Assembly (NCBI GenBank): GCA_964345395.1
Contig: CAYFRA010000082.1
Span: 1 to 5,793, forward strand
DNA: 5,793 bases
From: UPXZ01 sp964345395
GTDB lineage: Bacteria > Bacteroidota > Bacteroidia > Bacteroidales > Paludibacteraceae
Direction: 5' to 3'
Shown here piece by piece: positions 1-5,793 of this stretch; position 1 is the stretch's first letter, and the number at the start of each line of letters is the position of its first letter. Made by a program: the position numbers and the translations under genes. Below the pieces are notes generated by a model. The model saw only the letters and a list, made by a program, of their open reading frames with translations. It was not told the DNA's origin and made no database searches.

Positions 1-3
1 TCA

Positions 4-50
4 ACCTATATTTCCAAAAAATATTTTGAAAATATAGGTGTTTTTTTTTT
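4..50 (+). terminator. Rho-independent terminator of a convergent + strand gene outside the window
   Basis: Arm ACCTATATTT (4-13) is perfectly complementary to AAATATAGGT (30-39). After one C/A mismatch, five further pairs (15-19 with 24-28) close a four-base loop. The hairpin is followed by G and ten T residues (41-50). The T-tract lies only on the + strand side, so the element ends transcription travelling rightwards, from a gene whose coding end is before position 1. No minus-strand T-tract follows the hairpin. Direction and structure are read directly from the sequence; the gene it serves is inferred. Confidence 0.75.
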
Positions 51-91
51 GTTGGCCTATTCTGTAACGGTCTTGAATGGTGATTGGATAT

Positions 92-128
92 AAAAAAAAG
101 ACCACTCAATTTGAGCGATCTCTTTTTT
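92..128 (-). terminator. Terminator of the SusC/SusD-like operon, possibly bidirectional
   Basis: Arms 100-109 and 111-120 form a ten-pair stem on the minus-strand transcript, with two G-U wobbles and a core CTCAA/TTGAG. It is flanked by eight A residues (92-99) and six T residues (123-128), which can extend the stem and give a U-tract in either direction. It lies about 22 bases beyond the SusD stop codon, the expected place for the operon's terminator. On the + strand the stem is also followed by TCTTTTTT, so it could back up the terminator at 4-50. Confidence 0.75.
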
Positions 129-149
129 ATTTGAATGAATAAAGTTCAA

Positions 150-2042
150 TTATTCTTTTTCGTCCCACCACACAGGTGCAGAAATAATGGTCTTTTTATT
201 AGCTTCTGGATGAGAGTCAAGCCAGTTTTGTGAGTTATAATTCACTTCGTGTGAACATTGCATAATGCGTCTTGGCCAATAACGTGGGTTGTTTACGTCA
301 GTAGTAGGATAACACTCTTGACCTGCAGCATTAAATTCGTATGGGCGACCAAAGTCTGGATATACCACTCCAAATTGTGGGTCGGGCACTGAATAGTTGA
401 ATCGACGCATATCATTCCAGTTTTGTAAGCTAAACGACATCGCAATTTGCTTTTGTTGCATAATTTTTGCCATTGTCAAGTCATTTGCATTTTGAGCAAC
501 TGCAGCACTATTCAAGAAATCATTAATTTCTTGTTCTGAAATAATTTGTTTGCCATATACTGTTTGAGGATATTCTTTCAATTTCTCATTCATAGCATCC
601 ATGTGAGCTCTGATACCAGCTTTATATGCTGTTAAAGCACCTGCTTTGTCACCTTTGCGGAATAAAACTTCAGCTTTGATAAAGCACATCTCATGATAAG
701 CTACTAAATGAGCAGGTGCGTCAGCTCTTGTATAAAAGCTACCAGTAGAGTTGATATTAGGGGTAGTTTCCTTATCAAAGTTAGGATTTTCTTCCGTAAT
801 ACCATTGTATCTGTTAGCCAAGTAGTTGTCATTCAAGTTGTCAGTGTGGTTAACAATCCAGTCTAATCTATCAGAGTAGATAGGAATGTAAATAGAGTCA
901 CCTTGTCTATTTGGGTTGGTGTTTGTTGTGTACCAGCGGTTGGTAAACTCTGGACTGTTTCTATCTGTACCTCTTGTCAATCCTGATGGATGAGTTGAAT
1001 TAGGGTCACGCTTTGTAGCCATCAGCTCAAAAGGAATAGGACCAGATTCAGTTCGAATTTTAGAATTGATCAAATCAACACCTTTAGAAAGTACAAATTG
1101 TTTTTTACCATCAGCTCCAGTAATTTCGCCACTTGGGATGATACGGGTAGCGCGTGGGTCTAATACGCCAGAACCTCCAGTAAATTCATTTGTTAATAAA
1201 TCGGTGTACCATTTGGCCATTCTTGATGTCGTATTACCAACATTACCAAATTGTAATGCAGCTAAACCTCCTGCTCTATCAGAAGATGCACTATTGATGT
1301 ATCTCATAGTTGTGTTGTCGTTTACTGATTTTGCAGCTTTATCAAGAGCAGCAAGAACAGCATCGGGATCGTAGAATGATTTCTTTGACAAGTTGTTCAA
1401 CCATCTTGCTTTCAAACCGTAGGCTAATTTCAACCATTTGTCCACATCACCACCGTTCCAGATATCACCGTCAGCTAATGGAGTTGCACTAGCTGGCTGT
1501 GTTTTAGATAGGTTTTCTATGGCTTTATCCAGCATATCTAAACTTCCGTAGAAGATGGTTTTGCCATCGTCATATGCTGGAGTGATAGTACCGGTGAGAG
1601 CCTCATTATATGGCATTTCGCCATAAAGATCTGTCATTGTCATAAAACCCCAAGCGTGAATAAGTTGGGCTGCACCTACATAATGCCAAGCTTCTTCGGC
1701 TTCTGCTTTATCTAATAGAGGTTGAAGGTTGCCAGCAGTATAAACAAACCAAGCTTGATATGGCCAAGTTGTTGATGCTCTTTGAATGTTCCACTTGATG
1801 ATATTGTCGTTAGCTGCAGTACCATAAGTTTTTGTGATATTTTGTGTTATCCACGATGCGCGAGTACCAGATGATTCGTAAGCATCTACAAATTGCATTT
1901 GAATGGATCTTAACCTGATATCAGGTGTAGGTACTCCATCGTTTGGTACATTAGGGTTGTCATTTACATCCAACCAATCATTACATGATGCAAAACTAAA
2001 TAGCACAATTGCTATGAAGAATATATATCTTAATGTTTTCAT
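150..2042 (-). CDS. SusD/RagB-family nutrient-binding outer-membrane lipoprotein (SusD-like_2 type)
   Basis: The 630-residue product is a probable surface lipoprotein that captures ligand and forms the lid of the SusC-type transporter encoded just upstream. Residues 1-19 are a type II signal peptide (K2, R5, then a hydrophobic run) with lipobox F17-A18-S19 and acylated C20, followed by acidic N-D-W-L-D. Helical TPR-like SusD segments lie near residues 119-149 (Y-V-G-A-A-Q-L, then T-D-L-Y-G-E-M-P-Y-N-E-A-L) and 447-485 (H-E-M-C-F-I-K-A-E-V-L-F-R-K-G). The C-terminal part carries Q-N-W-N-D-M-R-R-F (about 540-548) and a W-P-R-R-I segment with N-Y-N, which fit the SusD-like_2 branch (recalled as PF12771). 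It is longer than many relatives, mainly through a polar segment at about 340-445. The ATG at 2042 is chosen because the signal peptide begins there. It starts 12 bases after the SusC stop with no Shine-Dalgarno, as is usual in this phylum, and stops with TAA at 150-152. Family and role are well supported; the substrate is unknown. Confidence 0.95.
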   Translation of the reverse strand: MKTLRYIFFIAIVLFSFASCNDWLDVNDNPNVPNDGVPTPDIRLRSIQMQFVDAYESSGTRASWITQNITKTYGTAANDNIIKWNIQRASTTWPYQAWFVYTAGNLQPLLDKAEAEEAWHYVGAAQLIHAWGFMTMTDLYGEMPYNEALTGTITPAYDDGKTIFYGSLDMLDKAIENLSKTQPASATPLADGDIWNGGDVDKWLKLAYGLKARWLNNLSKKSFYDPDAVLAALDKAAKSVNDNTTMRYINSASSDRAGGLAALQFGNVGNTTSRMAKWYTDLLTNEFTGGSGVLDPRATRIIPSGEITGADGKKQFVLSKGVDLINSKIRTESGPIPFELMATKRDPNSTHPSGLTRGTDRNSPEFTNRWYTTNTNPNRQGDSIYIPIYSDRLDWIVNHTDNLNDNYLANRYNGITEENPNFDKETTPNINSTGSFYTRADAPAHLVAYHEMCFIKAEVLFRKGDKAGALTAYKAGIRAHMDAMNEKLKEYPQTVYGKQIISEQEINDFLNSAAVAQNANDLTMAKIMQQKQIAMSFSLQNWNDMRRFNYSVPDPQFGVVYPDFGRPYEFNAAGQECYPTTDVNNPRYWPRRIMQCSHEVNYNSQNWLDSHPEANKKTIISAPVWWDEKE

Positions 2043-2054
2043 TATTTCAATTAA

Positions 2055-5000
2055 TTAAAATGTTACGTTAATTCCAAAAGATACTCCCGATAGTGCTGGG
2101 ATGCCATTATAGTCGATACCCACAGAGCTTGAACCAATTGCTCCTGAACCAGCAGCAGATGTTTCAGGGTCCATACCTTTGTAGTTAGTCCACAGTAAGA
2201 GGTTATTACCTGTTAAGTTTGCAGTAATGCCTTTTACTCCTTTAATTTTGTTTACAACATCTTTTGGTAAAGAGTATGATACGGCAATATTTCTTAATCT
2301 CAACCAGTTTGTATTAACCATATAGTTGCGAGATTCTAAGTTATATGCACTTTGCCAGTAGTAGTTATTAATAATGTGTTCGCCACTAACTTCTTGTGAG
2401 CCAATTGTGTACATCTCTCCAGCGTTATATTCAAATGTTTGTAAATCTGAATAAGTTGGAATCATTTTACCATCAGGGCCAGCAACTTCACCGGTTTTTA
2501 CAACTCCTGTTATGCTTAAGTGTTCACGATCTTGAGAGCGTGCACTCATTCCCATATTTGTCATATAATAATCAGTTCCATTGTAGATGTCACCTCCAAG
2601 TCGATAATCGATTAAGAATGAGAAATTCCAGTTTTTGTATTGGAAGTCATTGTTCAATCCACCAAATAATATTGGTTCGCGATTACCAATTTCGTGTGTT
2701 ACTAAACCATCTGATGTTGGCATACCTGATTCTGGATTAAGTACCAAATGTCCTTCAGGTGATCTTTCCCATTTTGAGCCAGAAATAGCCATAAAGTTTC
2801 CTTGGTTGAATGAAGCAGCTTTAGCATTACCAACTTGAACGTCAGTAACATAAAGAATTTCCATACCTTCAAGTAGATCTTCCACTTTACCTCTATTACC
2901 AGAAGCATTCAGTGTAACATTCCATTTGAAATCTTTGGTATCAATAGGTGAGTAATTAGCAGAAAACTCTAAACCTTTATTATTGATAGTACCCGCATTC
3001 GTCCACATCAAAATATATCCTGTCGCTTGGCTCGTACGTGGTTGCATCAATTGGTTGATACTTCTGTTTTGATAATATGTAAGCTCTAATCCTAATTTGT
3101 TGAATAGTCTCAAATCGATTCCGTACTCAGAAGATTCTGTGATTTCAGGAATAAGTTCTTTGTTACCTCTCAACCAATCATTTCTTACACCTACACCTTG
3201 TCCTGAGTTATAAATAGTATATTCAGCGGGGCTTACAACGTATGTATTGGTTACATAAGCATCTGCATCTTTACCCACTCTTGCCCAAGAAGCTCTCACT
3301 TTACCAAAAGTTAAGAAGTCGCTTTTTGGCATCAACTCAGTAAAGATAACGCTACCTGAAACAGATGGATAGAAGTATGAGCGGTTCTCAACTGGTAGAG
3401 TAGAAGTCCAGTCATTACGTCCAGTTACTGTAAGATAAGCAAAGTTGCGATAAGATGCTCTAAATTCACCAAATAAACCAACTAAGCGTTTTCTCATCAT
3501 AGATTGAGCTATACGTAAATCAGTGTTAGCTACGTTTGTTACAGAATAAAATCCTGGAATAATAAAGTTCCAAGCCATTCTACCATTATAATCAACTTGT
3601 GTAGCTTCAGCGGTAGTTCCTAATAATAAATTAAAATCAAAATCAGAAACTTGTTGTTGGAAGTTAGTCATCAAGTTAGATGATAAGTACTCATAAGTAC
3701 GGTCGTTTTCTGAAAGGAATCCTTTTTGATATGCTAATGAGATACCTGAACCGGGTTCAGCAAAGCGAGTAGTGTTGGTGGTATAGCGGTCAACTCCTAA
3801 TGTGTAGTTTACGTTCCACCAATCGGTAATTTTTAGACCAACATCAAAATTACCAGTCATACGTTTTGTATTTGATGTATGTGGCATTTTATTCAAAATC
3901 CAATATGGGTTGTCAAAATCATTTTGAACCAATTCAGTTGGGAATAGTCTAAACTTACTGCCATCCTCATTGAGCCAGTTGTTCATATCCAAATCTCTTG
4001 GCCAAATGTAAGCTCCTTGCACAGAACCCGAACCACCTGAATTGTAAAGACCACCTGATGTCAATGAGCTTAGTTGGTCAGCAACTGAATATGCGATATT
4101 TCCACCTAATTTCAAAATACCATATCTTTGTTCACCGTTCAATCTAAAGGTAGTTTTGTCATAAGAAGAGTTAGGAATGATACCATTTTGACGATAGTCT
4201 GAAGCAGAGAAGTAGAAGCTATTTGTTGCTGTACCCCCCGATACGCTTACGGTATTATCCCATGTTCCTGAATTTTGGAAGAAGTTGCCAAGATTATCAT
4301 AAATGGTTTCGTTTGCACCAAATTTTGCACCCCAAGATCCCATTGTAGTAGTTGCTTCGCCATCAAGTAAATCGCCATTTTGTTGGTAAAGACCTCTTTT
4401 GTATTTGTTTTGTGTCAAAGGAAGTCTGTTCGCCCAGTTGCTAATGTAACGTGAATTGAAGCTAACTGTAGCAGCTCCTTCTTTACCTTTTTTGGTTGTA
4501 ACAACAACAACTCCACTTGCTGCGCGTGATCCATAAAGTGCAGCAGCAGCTGGTCCTTTCAACACCGAAATGTTTTCAATGTCTTCAGGATTGATGTCCA
4601 TCACACGGTTACTATAAACAGAGTTTGTTGATTGTGCTCCGTCAAATCCACTGTTACCATTGATACTGGTCGAGTTGTCATAAATAACACCATCAACAAC
4701 AAAAAGAGGTTGATTATCTCTTTCGAGAGATGTACCACCTCTTAAAATAATACTTGAACCTGCACCCGCACCACCACTTGTTTGCGTGATGTTTACGCCA
4801 GATATTTTACCAGATAGTGAGTTTACAAGGTTTGTGCTTTTGTTCTTCATCAGTTCATCACCTCCAATGTCTTGCACCGAGTAGCCTAAAGCTTTACGCT
4901 CTTTTTTGATACCCATTGCTGTAATAATAACGTCTTCAAGTACTTCACTGTCTTCTGACATCACTACATGCATTGAGGTTGATGCAATCATCTCTACAGG

Positions 5001-5234
5001 TTTCATTCCGACATAAGAAAACATCAATACAGCGCCGTTAGGAACGTTTAAGGAGAAGTCACCATTCATATTGGTAACAGCTCCTACTCCAGCTACACCC
5101 TTCACTTGCACCGATGCTCCAATTATCGGATCACCATTTTGCTCAACAACCTTACCCTTGGCAGGTATTTGAGCAAAAGCAATACTTACACCAAATATAA
5201 TGAGTGTAAATAATAGACTTAGTTTTTTTCTCAT
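2055..5234 (-). CDS. SusC/RagA-family TonB-linked outer-membrane transporter
   Basis: The 1059-residue product is a TonB-dependent outer-membrane importer that should pair with the SusD-like lipoprotein 12 bases downstream. Residues 1-21 are a signal peptide (R2-K3-K4, hydrophobic core, A19-F20-A21 before Q22). Residues about 26-95 are a carboxypeptidase-regulatory-like beta domain (G-K-V-V, P-I-I-G-A-S-V, G-D-F-S-L, S-Y-V-G-M). A TonB-box-like stretch follows (about 98-110, E-V-L-E-D-V-I-I-T-A-M-G-I-K), then the plug (about 112-250) with L-F-V-V-D-G-V and the hallmark I-S-V-L-K-G-P-A-A-A-A-L-Y-G-S-R-A-A-S-G (222-241). The rest is the barrel, with SusC landmarks R-N-D-W-T-S-T-L-P (about 605) and N-N-L-L-L-W-T-N-Y-K-G-M-D-P (about 1009-1022), ending in V-T-F, the terminal aromatic residue typical of outer-membrane barrels. 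Length is normal for the family and the frame is intact. No N-terminal STN domain precedes the beta domain, so direct signalling to an anti-sigma factor is not expected. The ATG at 5234 gives the signal peptide. The substrate cannot be deduced. Confidence 0.97.
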   Translation of the reverse strand: MRKKLSLLFTLIIFGVSIAFAQIPAKGKVVEQNGDPIIGASVQVKGVAGVGAVTNMNGDFSLNVPNGAVLMFSYVGMKPVEMIASTSMHVVMSEDSEVLEDVIITAMGIKKERKALGYSVQDIGGDELMKNKSTNLVNSLSGKISGVNITQTSGGAGAGSSIILRGGTSLERDNQPLFVVDGVIYDNSTSINGNSGFDGAQSTNSVYSNRVMDINPEDIENISVLKGPAAAALYGSRAASGVVVVTTKKGKEGAATVSFNSRYISNWANRLPLTQNKYKRGLYQQNGDLLDGEATTTMGSWGAKFGANETIYDNLGNFFQNSGTWDNTVSVSGGTATNSFYFSASDYRQNGIIPNSSYDKTTFRLNGEQRYGILKLGGNIAYSVADQLSSLTSGGLYNSGGSGSVQGAYIWPRDLDMNNWLNEDGSKFRLFPTELVQNDFDNPYWILNKMPHTSNTKRMTGNFDVGLKITDWWNVNYTLGVDRYTTNTTRFAEPGSGISLAYQKGFLSENDRTYEYLSSNLMTNFQQQVSDFDFNLLLGTTAEATQVDYNGRMAWNFIIPGFYSVTNVANTDLRIAQSMMRKRLVGLFGEFRASYRNFAYLTVTGRNDWTSTLPVENRSYFYPSVSGSVIFTELMPKSDFLTFGKVRASWARVGKDADAYVTNTYVVSPAEYTIYNSGQGVGVRNDWLRGNKELIPEITESSEYGIDLRLFNKLGLELTYYQNRSINQLMQPRTSQATGYILMWTNAGTINNKGLEFSANYSPIDTKDFKWNVTLNASGNRGKVEDLLEGMEILYVTDVQVGNAKAASFNQGNFMAISGSKWERSPEGHLVLNPESGMPTSDGLVTHEIGNREPILFGGLNNDFQYKNWNFSFLIDYRLGGDIYNGTDYYMTNMGMSARSQDREHLSITGVVKTGEVAGPDGKMIPTYSDLQTFEYNAGEMYTIGSQEVSGEHIINNYYWQSAYNLESRNYMVNTNWLRLRNIAVSYSLPKDVVNKIKGVKGITANLTGNNLLLWTNYKGMDPETSAAGSGAIGSSSVGIDYNGIPALSGVSFGINVTF

Positions 5235-5304
5235 AAAAATTTTAACTTTAATAGATTAGAGTTTTTGATTAATAATTAATTAGTTGTTTTTCATTATAAT
5301 AATT

Positions 5305-5349
5305 TCTGAGTTTATTCTGGTGTTTTGTGTTTTTCACATTTCACTCAAA
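5305..5349 (-). promoter_or_regulatory. Possible hairpin in the SusC leader transcript
   Basis: On the minus-strand transcript, positions 5349-5343 (TTTGAGT) can pair with 5311-5305 (ACTCAGA) through seven pairs including one G-U. Inside this, TGTG (5338-5335) pairs with CACA (5329-5326) around a five-A loop. It would lie in the roughly 130-base 5' leader if transcription starts just after the -7 box. The stems are short and AT-rich and could be chance. Confidence 0.2.
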
Positions 5350-5372
5350 TATCATTAATAATATCTTAATCG

Positions 5373-5404
5373 CAAAGATATTTATTTATTGAAATAAAAA
5401 AAAC
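5373..5404 (-). promoter_or_regulatory. Candidate Bacteroides-type promoter for the SusC/SusD-like operon
   Basis: Minus-strand TATCTTTG (5380-5373) is an exact match to the Bacteroides primary sigma factor -7 consensus TAnnTTTG, and I found no other match on this strand in 5235-5710. Twenty bases upstream, the usual spacing for the -33 TTTG element, the sequence is GTTT (5404-5401), so the -33 element is poor or absent. A weak -33 box would fit a promoter needing an activator. Transcription would begin near 5366, leaving a leader of about 130 bases. Confidence 0.5.
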
Positions 5405-5407
5405 GAA

Positions 5408-5430
5408 AAATATTAAAAAAAGTAATATTT
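5408..5430. repeat. Inverted repeat just upstream of the candidate promoter
   Basis: AAATATTA (5408-5415) and TAATATTT (5423-5430) are perfect inverted copies with a seven-base spacer. The repeat lies immediately upstream of the expected -33 position, where an activator could bind. The base composition is almost entirely A and T, so chance occurrence is a real possibility. Confidence 0.3.
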
Positions 5431-5436
5431 AACCAC

Positions 5437-5451
5437 AATAGTATAACTATT
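5437..5451. repeat. Palindrome AATAGT-ATA-ACTATT, candidate operator
   Basis: Perfect six-base arms (5437-5442 and 5446-5451) surround a three-base centre, about 57 bases upstream of the -7 box. The half-site AATAG/CTATT recurs in the palindrome at 5475-5487. That shared half-site is the main reason to list it; the regulator is unknown and no regulator gene is visible here. Confidence 0.3.
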
Positions 5452-5474
5452 TTCCGAGATGGCATAATTGTAGC

Positions 5475-5487
5475 AAATAGGCTATTT
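5475..5487. repeat. Palindrome AAATAG-G-CTATTT, candidate operator
   Basis: Perfect six-base arms (5475-5480 and 5482-5487) surround a single G, about 95 bases upstream of the -7 box. The site shares the AATAG/CTATT half-site with the palindrome at 5437-5451 but has a one-base gap where that copy has five between these half-sites. The differing spacing weakens the case for one common dimeric regulator. Confidence 0.3.
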
Positions 5488-5672
5488 ATTTGTGAAAATG
5501 GCGTTATTATGGTTTGTATGCTGTCGTTTTGTGGTTAAAACTTGATTAAACCTATAATCTGCATATTTGATAAAAGTCGAATACGTTGATCAAGTGACTA
5601 TATGTTAGGTGTTTAGACTGTTGGTTGTGTGTTATGTGTAATTTTTTTTTGTGTATCATAAGTGTCTATCAA

Positions 5673-5697
5673 AAACAAAAGAGTGTTTTTTTTGTTT
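5673..5697 (-). terminator. Weak terminator-like hairpin after the partial upstream gene
   Basis: AAACAAAA (5673-5680) and TTTTGTTT (5690-5697) are perfect inverted copies around a nine-base loop. On the minus strand the hairpin lies about 14 bases after the TAA at 5711-5713 and its second arm is T-rich with two further T residues. The stem has a single G-C pair, so it would be unstable. Position favours a terminator role; structure does not strongly support one. Confidence 0.25.
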
Positions 5698-5710
5698 CTT
5701 GTACTAAAGA

Positions 5711-5793
5711 TTATTTGAGCACCATGTTTTTAAAAAACTCCATCCCTTCGCTCGCACCTTTCAAAATAAAAATGACGGAGCTATTGTAAACTT
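5711..5793 (-). CDS. Probable 3' end of an unidentified upstream gene (partial)
   Basis: A minus-strand frame is open from the window edge to TAA at 5711-5713, giving at least 26 residues: V-Y-N-S-S-V-I-F-I-L-K-G-A-S-E-G, then M-E-F-F-K-N-M-V-L-K. The stretch alternates a hydrophobic strand-like segment with an amphipathic, lysine-ended tail, which resembles a real protein C-terminus. It contrasts with the AT-rich non-coding DNA that begins right after the stop, and the other two minus-strand frames are closed here by stops. I do not recognise the family. It points the same way as the SusC/SusD-like operon but is separated from it by about 475 bases, so it is probably a separate transcription unit. 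The fragment is short and could be a chance open frame. Confidence 0.45.
   Translation of the reverse strand, partial: VYNSSVIFILKGASEGMEFFKNMVLK

Larger units (their letters stand above)
5235..5710. other. Non-coding upstream region of the SusC/SusD-like operon
   Basis: About 475 bases with very high AT content and no open frame that looks coding on either strand. It holds a candidate minus-strand promoter (-7 box 5373-5380), a possible leader hairpin (5305-5349), three short inverted repeats upstream of the promoter (5408-5430, 5437-5451, 5475-5487), and a weak terminator-like repeat near 5673-5697. Bases immediately before the ATG at 5234 are A/T-rich with no GGAGG-like sequence, as expected for Bacteroidota translation starts. 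I see no tRNA, riboswitch consensus or mobile-element end. Positions about 5500-5640 show nothing beyond a short TTGATCAA palindrome (5586-5593). Confidence 0.7.

Noticed and set aside
1066..1492. Two + strand open frames of 102 and 60 codons (1066-1374 and 1310-1492)
   Set aside because: Both lie antisense inside the intact SusD-like gene and have compositions typical of reverse-strand shadows; neither resembles a known protein.
2396..2908. Open frames at 2396-2740 (+), 2635-2838 (+) and 2702-2908 (-)
   Set aside because: All are alternative-frame readings inside the SusC-like gene, whose own frame is continuous and conserved here.
5263..5283. ATTAAT/AATTAATT repeats close to the susC start
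   Set aside because: Low-complexity AT sequence typical of Bacteroidota leaders, without a defined unit or regular spacing.
5586..5593. TTGATCAA palindrome in the upstream region
   Set aside because: Eight bases only, more than 200 bases from the promoter, with no repeat of the site nearby; chance is the simplest explanation.
1..5793. A novel defence, mobile or RNA-based system
   Set aside because: Nearly all coding capacity is taken by the two recognisable transporter genes. No direct-repeat array, transposase, integrase, toxin-antitoxin pair, reverse transcriptase or structured RNA was seen.

Overview
This window looks like the chromosome of a Bacteroidota (probably Bacteroidales) bacterium. 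The basis is a complete SusC/SusD-type outer-membrane uptake pair, an AT-rich genome, start codons without Shine-Dalgarno sequences, and a promoter element matching the Bacteroides -7 consensus (TAnnTTTG). Genus and transported substrate cannot be read from the sequence.

Layout from left to right on the + strand. Positions 1-50 hold a strong hairpin plus T-tract reading on + strand, most likely the terminator of a convergent gene that ends just outside the window. Positions 92-128 hold a second hairpin, flanked by A and T runs, that ends the minus-strand operon and could work in both directions. The SusD-like lipoprotein gene (150-2042, minus) and the SusC-like TonB-dependent transporter gene (2055-5234, minus) follow, separated by 12 bases; transcription runs from SusC to SusD. 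Positions 5235-5710 are a non-coding upstream region with a candidate promoter (-7 box 5373-5380), a possible leader hairpin and three short inverted repeats that may be operators. At 5711-5793 an open minus-strand frame ending in TAA is probably the 3' end of an upstream gene, whose identity I cannot name.

The two genes should work together. The SusC homologue is a TonB-driven barrel in the outer membrane, and the SusD homologue is a surface lipoprotein that caps it and captures the ligand. The terminator directly after susD and the non-coding gap before susC suggest a two-gene operon with no enzyme, surface-binding protein or regulator attached inside the window. I found no mobile element, CRISPR array, RNA gene or evident new system. 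The most useful leads are the operator-like repeats, the isolated state of the pair and the long loop-rich segment in the SusD homologue.
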